From Clostridium beijerinckii (GTDB taxonomy: Bacteria; Bacillota; Clostridia; Clostridiales; Clostridiaceae), in the NCBI GenBank assembly GCA_003129525.1, contig CP029329.1, forward strand, positions 3,718,001 through 3,782,000: 64,000 nucleotides of DNA, given 5' to 3'. Every line of letters starts with the position of its first letter. The stretch's first letter is position 1. A program made the position numbers and the translations under genes. Positions 18,100 through 26,047 of this stretch are shown here, in pieces. The notes under the pieces are model-generated. The model searched no databases, had not been told where the DNA came from, and saw nothing but the letters and a program-made list of their open reading frames with translations.

Positions 18100-18784
18100 C
18101 TTTCACCTCAAACTTATATCCCATACCCCAAATAGTTTTAATATCCCAGTTATACTGGCCATTTAAATCAAGTTTTGCTCTTATTCTTTTTATGTGTGTA
18201 TCCACTGTTCTGGGATCTCCGAAGTAATCTATACCCCAAACTGTATCTAGCAGTGCATCTCTTTTAATCATATTATTGGGAGAGCTAGCAAGCATCCATA
18301 AAACTTCAATCTCTTTTTTTGTAAGATTCATATTAGTACCATCTAGTTTTACTGAGTAATTATTAATATCTAATTCAAGTGGTGTATATTTAATTATTGA
18401 TAGCTTATTGTTTTCAACTGGAGTAATACGCCTAAGTACTGCTTTTATTCTTGCTATTACTTCTCCAGGACTAAATGGTTTTATAATATAATCATCAGCA
18501 CCAGAGTTTAATCCGAGTATCTTATCTGAATCCTCACTTTTAGCAGTTATCATTATAATAGGAGTATTTGATTGTTGCCTAATTATATTACAAACTTCAA
18601 TTCCATCCATTAAAGGCATCATAATATCAAGTAAAATTAATTGAGGATTATAATGTTTAAACTTTAGTAGTGCTTCTTCCCCATCAAGGGCGAAAATTAC
18701 GTTAAAACCTTCCTTTTCTATATAAGGTTTCAAGATTTTAATAATTTCCATATTATCATCAGCAATCAGAATATTTTTATCCAT
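18092..18784 (-). CDS. OmpR-family response regulator
   Basis: 230 residues: receiver domain with acidic pocket D9/D10, phospho-acceptor D53 (LLDIMMP) and K near 104, then an OmpR/PhoB winged helix with the recognition segment DPRTVDTHIKRIRAKL near 195-210. First gene of the operon with the kinase at 16294. It is divergent from the secreted protein gene at 18949; the 14-bp-arm inverted repeat at 18835-18873 lies between both starts and is the best candidate for its binding site. AGGAGGGATAAA precedes the ATG. Confidence 0.9.
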   Translation of the reverse strand: MDKNILIADDNMEIIKILKPYIEKEGFNVIFALDGEEALLKFKHYNPQLILLDIMMPLMDGIEVCNIIRQQSNTPIIMITAKSEDSDKILGLNSGADDYIIKPFSPGEVIARIKAVLRRITPVENNKLSIIKYTPLELDINNYSVKLDGTNMNLTKKEIEVLWMLASSPNNMIKRDALLDTVWGIDYFGDPRTVDTHIKRIRAKLDLNGQYNWDIKTIWGMGYKFEVKDV

Positions 18785-18834
18785 TTTATCCCTCCTATCT
18801 TTCTCAAATTATATCATTTATAATACTTGAATTT

Positions 18835-18873
18835 GTGTCCTAATTGTGTACTTTTATTTCACAATTAGGACAC
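18835..18873. promoter_or_regulatory. Large perfect inverted repeat between divergent promoters
   Basis: GTGTCCTAATTGTG and CACAATTAGGACAC, a perfect 14-bp inverted repeat with an 11-base spacer (25 bp centre to centre). It is 51 bases before the response-regulator start and 76 before the secreted-protein start. No T-run follows, so it is an operator rather than a terminator. Confidence 0.7.
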
Positions 18874-18948
18874 TTCTATATAGGGAAATTGATTTATTAT
18901 TATAGTATACCCAAGCAGTAATAAATTAAAAATGAGGAGGAAGAAAAA

Positions 18949-19467
18949 ATGAAAACAAAAAAATTAATAATAGCATTAACTATGATTCTTACTATGGGAT
19001 TAGGTATAACTGCATATGCAAGTACTACACAATCAACTACTGGTACTCACCAAAGAGGTGGAATGATGATGGTTACAGGCATGAGAGGTTATGATTATAT
19101 AGAATCAGTGTTAAAAAACAAACTTGGCATGACAGATGAGGAAATAACAATTGGGCTTAATTCTGGAAAGACAATGTATGCTTTAGCACAAGAAAAAGGA
19201 ATGACAGAAGATCAATTTAAATCAGCTCTCCTTGAAGAGAGAAATAAAGTTGTTGATAAGGCAGTTGCAGATGGAACTATAACAAATGAAGAAGGTGTTA
19301 AACTTAAGGAAACTATAAAAAATAATCTTGATACTTGCACAGGAGTTCCAAGTCAAAGAACAAGCAGAAATGGAGTTGGACGTGGAAACGGACAAGGAAC
19401 TGGACATATGTCAGGTGGTGGATTTAGAGGTACAGGTGATTGTTATATCGATAATACTGCAAAATAA
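18949..19467 (+). CDS. Secreted Met/Gly-rich protein, DUF2680-like
   Basis: 172 residues. A clear signal peptide (MKTKKLIIALTMILTMGLG, cleavage near AYA-ST at residue 25) leads to a Met/Gly-rich linker and a helical domain (LKNKLGMTDEEITIGLNSGK near 55-74, then KTMYALAQEKGMT), the pattern of DUF2680/YckD-type secreted proteins that hold pairs of short helices. The C-terminus is Gly/Arg-rich. Function is unknown. It is divergent from the two-component operon and shares its inverted-repeat operator, so it is probably the main target of that system. AGGAGGAAGAAAAA precedes the ATG; a terminator follows. Confidence 0.75.
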   Translation: MKTKKLIIALTMILTMGLGITAYASTTQSTTGTHQRGGMMMVTGMRGYDYIESVLKNKLGMTDEEITIGLNSGKTMYALAQEKGMTEDQFKSALLEERNKVVDKAVADGTITNEEGVKLKETIKNNLDTCTGVPSQRTSRNGVGRGNGQGTGHMSGGGFRGTGDCYIDNTAK

Positions 19468-19488
19468 ATGCTATGAAATAATATGATT

Positions 19489-19520
19489 AAAGAATGAGAC
19501 TTAGTGTTTCATTCTTTTTT
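19489..19520 (+). terminator. Terminator of the secreted protein gene
   Basis: Stem AAAGAATGA/TCATTCTTT followed by six T, 22 bases after the stop. Confidence 0.85.
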
Positions 19521-19603
19521 AGTTAAAGCTTATTCAATTTCTATTAAAAAAGTCTATGTCATTTGGAGTACAGTTCTGAGTAATGTTCATAACGTAACTT
19601 TTA

Positions 19604-20365
19604 TTATTCTCGCTTCTTTCCAACGGCAGCAAGGTATATTACAAATTCTTCATCTCCATCTAATTCTAAAAGCTCATCCATCATTTTTTGATCATATATA
19701 CCTATAGCACAAGTTCCTGACTTAACAGATTCACTAGCTAAATAGAGATTTTGGCATACGTGACCAATATCTATTAGAATTTTTTTATGAGCTGTAATAT
19801 CAAACTTCCACTCAGAGCGATATGGAATAACACTCCATGCAAATAGAACTGCAGCCTTTTTCGCAAAATTAGGCACAAATGGTTGATCTAATGTAATTGC
19901 ATCAACTTTCTCTTCTATATTATTTAATTCAAACATAAATAGAAGCTTATGCTCCACAGGAAGATATCTATAGACTCCATTTTGTATTCCTTCCACCTTC
20001 ATTATAAATAAATATGTTTCAAATGAATGTGTTCCACCGCTTGAAGGTACTGTTCTAAAAGTAATTCCTGCATTATTTGTATCAGTAATACCTTGAGTAG
20101 CCCATAATAGATATGATAATTCATCAAGACTCATTGATTCATCACTATAAAATCTTGTGCTTCTTCTTACCTTTATACACTGATATATATTTTGTTCTTC
20201 CACAACATCTCTACTTACCTTTGGGAGATTAATAATATTAGCAGATGAATCATAAGATTTAACAATATGTGGTTGAGGTATACCCTTCATTTTATCAGTT
20301 TTAATATTTTTAAATTCTCCAAAATTAGACTTTAAAAAACTTCTTTGTTGTTCATATCTTTTCAT
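19604..20365 (-). CDS. SagB/ThcOx-type nitroreductase-family protein
   Basis: FMN-dependent oxidoreductase of the nitroreductase superfamily, SagB-type dehydrogenase branch, 253 residues. Visible: RRSTRFYSDESMSLDELSYLLWATQG near residues 67-92 (arginines contacting FMN phosphate), the PSSGGTHSFETYLF segment near 107-120, and the C-terminal GTCAIGIYD and EEFVIYLAAVGK. SagB partners make azoles in bacteriocins, but no SagC/D or precursor peptide is nearby, so it is more likely a stand-alone reductase. A perfect TGTAAC-type palindrome 59 bases upstream places it in the same regulon as the hcp genes, suggesting a part in nitrosative stress. Confidence 0.8.
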   Translation of the reverse strand: MKRYEQQRSFLKSNFGEFKNIKTDKMKGIPQPHIVKSYDSSANIINLPKVSRDVVEEQNIYQCIKVRRSTRFYSDESMSLDELSYLLWATQGITDTNNAGITFRTVPSSGGTHSFETYLFIMKVEGIQNGVYRYLPVEHKLLFMFELNNIEEKVDAITLDQPFVPNFAKKAAVLFAWSVIPYRSEWKFDITAHKKILIDIGHVCQNLYLASESVKSGTCAIGIYDQKMMDELLELDGDEEFVIYLAAVGKKRE

Positions 20366-20423
20366 AACATTTCCTCCATTGTTTTCTTTAATTTATAGCA
20401 TATCACATTCAATAAAAATCACA

Positions 20424-20437
20424 GTAACATGTGTTAC
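20424..20437. promoter_or_regulatory. HcpR-type operator before nitroreductase
   Basis: GTAACATGTGTTAC, GTAAC-N4-GTTAC, 59 bases before the nitroreductase start. Same architecture as the boxes at 44194, 44289, 51407 and 60834. Confidence 0.6.
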
Positions 20438-20679
20438 TATTATTATTTTTTTGCATATTAAATAATTCCTGTAATTGAAAATCTGAAGACTCTTTAATCT
20501 TTTATTTTAAATCAACATTGTTGTCTAAATGTGATTTGCATTGTAGAAAGTTCCTAACGTTCCTTCGCAAGAAGAAAAGGTAGCAACAATTTCTCTCCAA
20601 TTTATCTTTTCATTATTATTTATGTAAATAAACCTCCATTGTCAAAATCTATGTTAATTTTAACAATGAAGGTTTATAT

Positions 20680-20745
20680 TTATCTATCCGTTAATTTTTT
20701 TACGCTTACTTTTTGTTCTAGAGAAACTTTAGCTTTTCTTCCCAT
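20680..20745 (-). pseudogene. Short N-terminal fragment resembling an IS3 OrfA
   Basis: 21 codons starting MGRKAKVSLEQK with an ideal GGAGGGAG ribosome site, then running into a stop. The start resembles the helix-turn-helix OrfA of IS150/IS3-type elements. An inverted repeat (AAACCT..CATTGT / ACAATG.AGGTTT) lies just beyond it at about 20633-20678. Remnant of an insertion sequence, by resemblance only. Confidence 0.4.
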
Positions 20746-20757
20746 AAAAATATACTC

Positions 20758-20948
20758 CCTCCATACTGAGAGTTTTATTATGTTACTTTTTGCAAATTCT
20801 AAGTCTAATTAATATATTGACACAGTTGACTTCCCCTCAATCTCACCTTTAAAATTTGTACATTTTCTAAGAGCCTACTTTTCTGCCTGCTCTTTAGACG
20901 TGGTTGTATAAAATCCAAACCCAAAGTCTAGTGCCCTGTTAGTCAGAT
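20758..20948 (-). pseudogene. DUF3990-family remnant with two in-frame stops
   Basis: Reading one frame gives NRALDFGFGFYTTTSKEQAE, typical of DUF3990, then TAG at 20875-20877 where the family has Trp, then ALRKCTNFKGEIEG, TAA at 20809-20811 where Glu is expected, and LDLEFAKSN. The start is missing and the 3' part runs into the IS3-like fragment. Clearly dead. Confidence 0.65.
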
Positions 20949-21008
20949 GATTTTATTTAGTATTCATCACAGCGCTTGAAGCTTAATAATTAAGAATTTT
21001 AGTGTTAC

Positions 21009-21653
21009 TTACTGTTTAGTATCTAAATGAACTATACTATCCTTTCTTTTTCCATATCGAAGCGGAATCGAAACATTACGATTAAAGACTGTAATAATTG
21101 GCCCCATAAAAAAAGCGGTAATAACAGTTCCTATTCCTACGGTAGCACCAAGTGAATAGCCTAATATTGTACAAACTAAATCAGATCCAATTCTGCAATA
21201 CTGAAAACGTCCCACTTTCTTTTCTGATAAAATAAGAGCAACCGCATCATAAGTCGATACTCCTAAATCTCCAGTAAAATATAAGGAAGATCCAAAACAC
21301 ATAACAATAATTCCTATAATCAAAAATATTATCCTAAATCCGAATGTTGGATTTGGAATCCATGTTTCAAATAACCAAGATGAAAACTGTACCACATATC
21401 CTAATAAAAAAACATTAATAAAAGTACCAAGACCAATCTTATATCGATCAATAATAGCAATAAAAATTAACATAATCAAATTTAATATTGAATAAAAAGT
21501 TCCATAACCTAATGGTATGTACATGCTGATGCCATGTGCAAACACTTGAAATGGATCCATCCCAAAAGTTGAAAAATTGAACATTCCTACACTAAATCCT
21601 GCTATCAGCACACCAAATACAGTCATTATAACTCTTCTGAATTTCTCACTCAT
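21009..21653 (-). CDS. YczE/YitT-family membrane protein
   Basis: Integral membrane protein, 214 residues, five to six hydrophobic segments, of the YczE/YyaS/YitT group (conserved GMDPFQVFAHGIS near residue 31 and FTGDLGVSTYDAV near 128). Function not established; Bacillus YczE affects surfactin production. The start at 21653 follows AGGAGGAATAAGA; eighteen upstream codons lack a ribosome site. It stands alone between relics and an insertion sequence. No terminator with T-run is obvious after it. Confidence 0.75.
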   Translation of the reverse strand: MSEKFRRVIMTVFGVLIAGFSVGMFNFSTFGMDPFQVFAHGISMYIPLGYGTFYSILNLIMLIFIAIIDRYKIGLGTFINVFLLGYVVQFSSWLFETWIPNPTFGFRIIFLIIGIIVMCFGSSLYFTGDLGVSTYDAVALILSEKKVGRFQYCRIGSDLVCTILGYSLGATVGIGTVITAFFMGPIITVFNRNVSIPLRYGKRKDSIVHLDTKQ

Positions 21654-22092
21654 TCTTATTCCTCCTTGTTTCAATAAATTTAAATAGTAACATCTTAATA
21701 ATAGCAACTATTGTATGTCTTCCTTTCATAAGTAGTCTGTCCTTATTATACTCCAATTTTTACATAATATCTTTATTTTTCCTATTTACCTCATTGTTTA
21801 TAGAATTTACATTCTGCCTTAATTAATACTAAGTCTTTTATAATATATACTGTATAGGAATTATTTAATAGAAAAAATAAAGACTAGAATCTCTACCGAA
21901 ATTAACATTTGAAGGTTGCAATATTAGAATTATACCATATAAAATTAATATCTATTGCTGAATAATTACTTTTTATTTATGGATTTAGCATGGTACTCGA
22001 AAGTTTTTACTATATATCGTGAATTGATTTTTTCCATTTTCTTAGGCTTTTGCAAGAAAGCAGTCAAAAGCATCTAATAACGAAATACTAAA
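21654..22092. other. Intergenic stretch before the insertion sequence, with a possible gene remnant
   Basis: A 35-codon minus-strand frame (21966-22073; lysine-rich, ending FEYHAKSINKK) reads like the tail of a protein but has no ribosome site and ends close to the left end of the insertion sequence, so it may be a gene cut off by that event. Otherwise AT-rich with no feature that I can support. Confidence 0.3.
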
Positions 22093-22198
22093 GGGGCTGT
22101 TGCAAAACTAACATAGTTAGTTTTGTAGCAGCTCATTTTTTTTAAGAAATAAAAAAATGTGAATTCCGAAGAAATCACATTTATTGTATAATTAAGTT

Positions 22199-23812
22199 AT
22201 GTACAAAATAAAGAAATCATACACTAAAGATTATAATGAATTTAATGATAATTTTCAACTTATATTACCATTAAATTTGGAAAATTTAATACCAGAAGAT
22301 GATTCTGTTCGCTTGCTAAGCCACGTATTGGAGGGATTAGATTACAGAAAGTTGTATAAGGCGTACTCTTCCGTTGGAAGAAAACCGGCAGTGGAACCTA
22401 AAATCATGTTCAAAATAATATCGTATGCGTATTCTCAAAATGTTTATTCAAGTAGAAAAATAGAAAAAGCATGTAAAAGAGATATAAATTTTAGATGGCT
22501 GCTTCAAGGATGCAAAGCCCCTGATCATGCTACAATTAGTAGATTTCGAAAAGATTATCTTTCAAATGAAGTAATTGAAGAATTATTTTATCAGCAAGTT
22601 AATTATTTAGCTGATCAAAATGAAGTATTATTTGAAAATGTATTTATTGATGGTACTAAAATCGAGGCGAATGCCAATCGATATACTTTTGTTTGGAAGA
22701 AAGCCATTTACAAAAATGAAGAGAAAATGTTTAATAAAATTCTTACTCTTGTTGAAAATGTCAATCTTGAAGAATTGAAAGAATTTAGTATTCAAAAAGA
22801 AACATTGATAAATGATCTCGATAAAATTCTCGAATGGCTTTTATATGAAAAAGAGAAGAGAAACATAGAATTTGTTCATGGAATTGGTAAGAGAAAAACT
22901 ACAATTCAGAAATGGATAGAGCAACTATTTGAATATAAAGAGAGACAAGAAAAATATAATTTCAGTAAAACCATATTCTCAAATAGAAATAGTTATTCTA
23001 AAACTGATCCAGACGCAACTTTCATGCATATGAAAGATGATCATATGAGAAATGGTCAATTAAAGCCAGCATATAATGTACAAATTGCAGTTGAAAGCGA
23101 ATACGTGACCGGTGTCGGAATATTTGATGATAGAAATGACATAGCAACACTAATACCTATGCTTAATAATATGCAAGAAAAAATTGGTCGTAAATATCTT
23201 AATGTGATTGCAGATTCGGGTTATGAAAGCGAAGAAAATTATTTATTTTTAGAATACAATAATCAGACCCCATACATAAAGCCGCAAACTTATGAAAAGT
23301 GGAAAAAAAGAAGTTTCAAAAATGATATAAGTAAGCGAGAAAATATGCAATATGATGCTGAATCAGATTTTTATGTTTGCAATAATGGTAGAAAGTTGAT
23401 TCCGACCTCTATTATTCATAGAAAATCCGCCAGTGGATACAAATCAGAAGTTACTGTTTATGAGTGTGAAAGCTGTGATAATTGTGTTCATAAAGAAAAA
23501 TGTACAAAAGCAAAAGGAAATAGAAAGATGCAGGTTTCGAAAACTTTTGTAGAAAAGCGTGAAATATCTTATAGAAATATTACAACTGAAATTGGAGCTA
23601 AATTAAGAATGAACAGATCTATTCAGGTCGAAGGAGCATTTGGAGTTCTAAAAAGTGACTATGAATTCAATAGATTTTTAACACGTGGAAAAAATAGTGT
23701 AAAAACTGAATTTATTTTGCTTTGTTTTGGTTATAACATTAACAAATTGCATTCAAAAATCCAAAACGGAAGAACTCAAAAACATCTTCATGAATTAAAA
23801 CAATCTGCCTAA
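22199..23812 (+). CDS. IS1182-family transposase
   Basis: DDE transposase, 537 residues, of the IS1182 group with N-terminal DUF772 domain (LLSHVLEGLDYRKLYKAY near residue 38; APDHATISRFRKD near 108) and a DDE domain: first Asp in NVFIDGTKIEAN near residue 155, second in VIADSGYESE near 337, Glu in VEGAFGVLK near 476, and a cysteine pattern CESCDNCVHKEKC near 422. Full length without frameshift, so possibly active. It has a weak ribosome site. It is not closely related to the transposase at 29206, although both belong to the same broad family. Confidence 0.85.
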   Translation: MYKIKKSYTKDYNEFNDNFQLILPLNLENLIPEDDSVRLLSHVLEGLDYRKLYKAYSSVGRKPAVEPKIMFKIISYAYSQNVYSSRKIEKACKRDINFRWLLQGCKAPDHATISRFRKDYLSNEVIEELFYQQVNYLADQNEVLFENVFIDGTKIEANANRYTFVWKKAIYKNEEKMFNKILTLVENVNLEELKEFSIQKETLINDLDKILEWLLYEKEKRNIEFVHGIGKRKTTIQKWIEQLFEYKERQEKYNFSKTIFSNRNSYSKTDPDATFMHMKDDHMRNGQLKPAYNVQIAVESEYVTGVGIFDDRNDIATLIPMLNNMQEKIGRKYLNVIADSGYESEENYLFLEYNNQTPYIKPQTYEKWKKRSFKNDISKRENMQYDAESDFYVCNNGRKLIPTSIIHRKSASGYKSEVTVYECESCDNCVHKEKCTKAKGNRKMQVSKTFVEKREISYRNITTEIGAKLRMNRSIQVEGAFGVLKSDYEFNRFLTRGKNSVKTEFILLCFGYNINKLHSKIQNGRTQKHLHELKQSA

Positions 23813-23857
23813 TTATGGAATAATTTAAGTAGGCTTATTAAAGTGCGCTTAAAACAT

Positions 23858-23907
23858 AAAAATCTCTCAATAATTATTATTCAATTTTAATTATTAAGAG
23901 ATTTTTT
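23858..23907 (+). terminator. Terminator after the IS1182 transposase
   Basis: Stem AAAAATCTCT.AATAATTA/TAATTATTAAGAGATTTTTT inside the element's right end. Confidence 0.7.
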
Positions 23908-24154
23908 AATTTAAAACGAAAAGAAGTGTCGCTTCTGATTAAAAATTAATCATTTTGCGACACGCCCATTTATGTGATTATCACTTTAAAAATCAAAGTA
24001 TAACTACTGATGCAAGAATTGTTTATACTTGAATACTTGATTATGAAACTAATATTTTACATTTTGAATTTATTGTTTATCCATCTGTATATAATAAATT
24101 CCGATCTAAAATCATTTTGTGAACAATTTAATAATGATTTGAATAAAGATGAAT

Positions 24155-25393
24155 TTAGCCTAGTATTTCATCTATGCTAACTGTTCTATAATTATAATTT
24201 AAACGTTCAAGCGTATCATCTTTATTAATTTTTTTGTTACAATTATGAGTCATTTTTTCATGAATTACATCTTCATCGTGATGCAGCGCATGATGCATTT
24301 CCATCATGTGATTTGAATGATGAATCATATGCATATCATCCGAATTCTCCATAGTATTCTTCTCCATCATCTCATGGTCAATAGAAAGAATATCTTCAAT
24401 CATAATCTGTGTATCATAACTAATATCTTCAATATGTCCAAGGATGAATCCATGCATAAATGGAGGCATAGGCATATCTTTAGGTAGCGGTTTAACAGAC
24501 TTAATATATCCTTCTATAGCTGCTGGTATTCTGTCTTTTCTAATTAAAAGAGAAGGCGTATGTTTACCCATATGAGCAAATAATACTCCTGCTATAATTT
24601 TCATTGGATAATTTAAATTTCCAAATGTGAATGCATGACCTTCTTTATAATTTCTATCCCAACCAAATTCAGTTTTAGAATCTTTATACTTAGCAAAATT
24701 AACTGATATATCATAAGGAGTTTCACCATCAATTCTATTCAAGTTATTAACATTATCCATTTTAGATAAAGATCTTTCAACAGTCTCTGATACTGTTTTA
24801 GTTGATCCTATTATATAAATATTAATATCATTCATTTTTTTAATAACTTCTCCTGTGCAATATGGTATGTTATTCTTTTGTACAAACAAAATAGGATCTC
24901 CATGATGTGCAGACCAATATCCAGCCACAATTCCCTCAGAATAGTCTTCACCAGAAATTATAAGAATATTTTTAAGTTCTTCTCTCATACTAGGTATCAT
25001 ACATGCAGTTTCATAATGATTACGACCCTTTATATGATGTGTTCTAAACCCATAATGGTTAAGTTCTGAAGATACATTTTTTGAAATATTACCAACTAAA
25101 ATTACATGTACACCTTTGTACCCTTTAGGTGATAACCTTTGAATTTCATTTAATGTTTCTTTGCTTAAACTATCACCATCAGTAAATAAAATAGGTGCAT
25201 TAATTGGATGATGAACTAAAGATGTTGCTGCTATTCCATCAAAGACCTCATTTTCATTTATTAGAATAACGGCATTAGGTTTCATATTTGTAAACCCAAT
25301 TCTAGATACTTCTATAGATGTATCTACTGAATCAGTACCACAAATCCTTGTAGTGTTTAATGTAAGTGGGCAACTTCCTAAATATCGATTCAT
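24155..25393 (-). CDS. Cell-wall-binding-repeat (CWB2) protein with His/Met-rich tail, no signal peptide
   Basis: 412 residues. Three CWB2-like repeats span about residues 20-310 (typical RIGFTNMKPNAVILINENE, then segments of the IYIIGSTKTVSETVE type). CWB2 proteins normally anchor to secondary wall polymers, but this one begins MNRYLGSCPLTLNTTRICG without a signal peptide. Residues about 335-390 are packed with His and Met (for example HHSNHMMEMHHALHHDED), a likely copper- or other metal-binding tail. It lies downstream of the copper cluster (CopZ at 25726), which supports a metal role, but relic sequence and two terminators separate them. AGGAGAAAAATA precedes the ATG. Function is unknown; a cytoplasmic metal buffer or a non-classically exported protein are both possible. 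Confidence 0.7.
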   Translation of the reverse strand: MNRYLGSCPLTLNTTRICGTDSVDTSIEVSRIGFTNMKPNAVILINENEVFDGIAATSLVHHPINAPILFTDGDSLSKETLNEIQRLSPKGYKGVHVILVGNISKNVSSELNHYGFRTHHIKGRNHYETACMIPSMREELKNILIISGEDYSEGIVAGYWSAHHGDPILFVQKNNIPYCTGEVIKKMNDINIYIIGSTKTVSETVERSLSKMDNVNNLNRIDGETPYDISVNFAKYKDSKTEFGWDRNYKEGHAFTFGNLNYPMKIIAGVLFAHMGKHTPSLLIRKDRIPAAIEGYIKSVKPLPKDMPMPPFMHGFILGHIEDISYDTQIMIEDILSIDHEMMEKNTMENSDDMHMIHHSNHMMEMHHALHHDEDVIHEKMTHNCNKKINKDDTLERLNYNYRTVSIDEILG

Positions 25394-25457
25394 TATTTTT
25401 CTCCTAAAACTTTATCAATACCTATAATATGATTCGAGAATAAATTTTATCATAATA

Positions 25458-25494
25458 AAAAAAAGAAATACATAAATTTAAAGTATTTCTTTTA
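25458..25494 (-). terminator. Terminator in the CWB2-CopZ gap
   Basis: Stem AAAGAAATAC/GTATTTCTTT with an eight-T run on the minus strand, just after the relic at 25515-25634. Confidence 0.65.
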
Positions 25495-25514
25495 TTTCAT
25501 AGTTATATACTTCT

Positions 25515-25634
25515 TTATTTAGTTGAATAATATATAGTTACAATTTGCATTTTAATACCATCTGATTCACATGGATATAATTTTACTGTAGCAAATTTAC
25601 CTGACTTATCAACTTCATATCCAATTCCCCTCTA
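25515..25634 (-). pseudogene. C-terminal fragment of an unidentified protein
   Basis: About 39 residues from a stop codon to TAA, containing GIGYEVDKSGKFATVKLYP and ending VTIYYSTK. Codon use and composition look genuine, but there is no start or ribosome site. Family not recognised. Confidence 0.35.
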
Positions 25635-25674
25635 ATCATTCCCGTTCAACGACTAAAGTATATTTATATAAATA

Positions 25675-25713
25675 GAAAAAACTTTGATAATATTAATTAC
25701 CAAAGCTTTTTTA
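25675..25713 (-). terminator. Terminator of the copper operon
   Basis: Stem AAAAAACTTTG.TAAT/ATTA.CAAAG.TTTTTT, 13 bases after copZ. Confidence 0.8.
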
Positions 25714-25725
25714 TTTGCCTATATA

Positions 25726-25932
25726 TTATTCTTCTATATTTACTACATCGTAACCTTCTTCTTCTATTGCATCTTTTAATACTTCATTACTAACATTAGT
25801 TTCAGCAGTTGCATATTTTCCTTGCAAGTTAACTTCTACTGATGTTACTCCGTCTAAACCTTCTAATGCTTCCTTTACATGAGCTACACAATGTTCACAA
25901 CTCATTCCTTCAATTAATATTTTCTTTTTCAT
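25726..25932 (-). CDS. copZ: Copper chaperone CopZ
   Basis: Small cytosolic heavy-metal-associated (HMA) protein, 68 residues, delivering Cu(I) to CopA. The metal site GMSCEHC has its cysteines at residues 11 and 14. The start at 25932 follows GGAGGTAATATT; an upstream in-frame Met has no ribosome site. It lies 115 bases downstream of copA in the same orientation; the set CsoR, BFD-like ferredoxin, CopA, CopZ is probably one copper-induced transcript ending at 25675. Confidence 0.9.
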   Translation of the reverse strand: MKKKILIEGMSCEHCVAHVKEALEGLDGVTSVEVNLQGKYATAETNVSNEVLKDAIEEEGYDVVNIEE

Positions 25933-26047
25933 AATATTACCTCCATTTATTTTTAGATTTACAATGTACAATTATGGATTAATTTTTTTAAATCCAATTT
26001 AACTTTACTCCTTAGTTATACATTGCTAATTGTCCATTGTTAATTGA

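Larger units (their letters stand above)
22093..23967 (+). mobile_element. IS1182-family insertion sequence, complete
   Basis: Bounded by imperfect terminal inverted repeats: GGGGCTGTTGCAAAAC on the left and, on the reverse strand at the right, GGGCGTGTCGCAAAAT (12 of 15 positions agree). It holds one full-length transposase. Just inside the left end, GTTGCAAAACTAACATAG pairs with TTAGTTTTGTAGCAGC and T-run follows; this hairpin would stop outside transcription from entering. I see no clear target duplication. Confidence 0.8.

Noticed and set aside
20527-20545. TGTGATTTGCATTGTA resembling the FNR-like boxes
   Set aside because: Right half-site is broken (TTGTA rather than TCACA) and no gene starts nearby in a sensible position.
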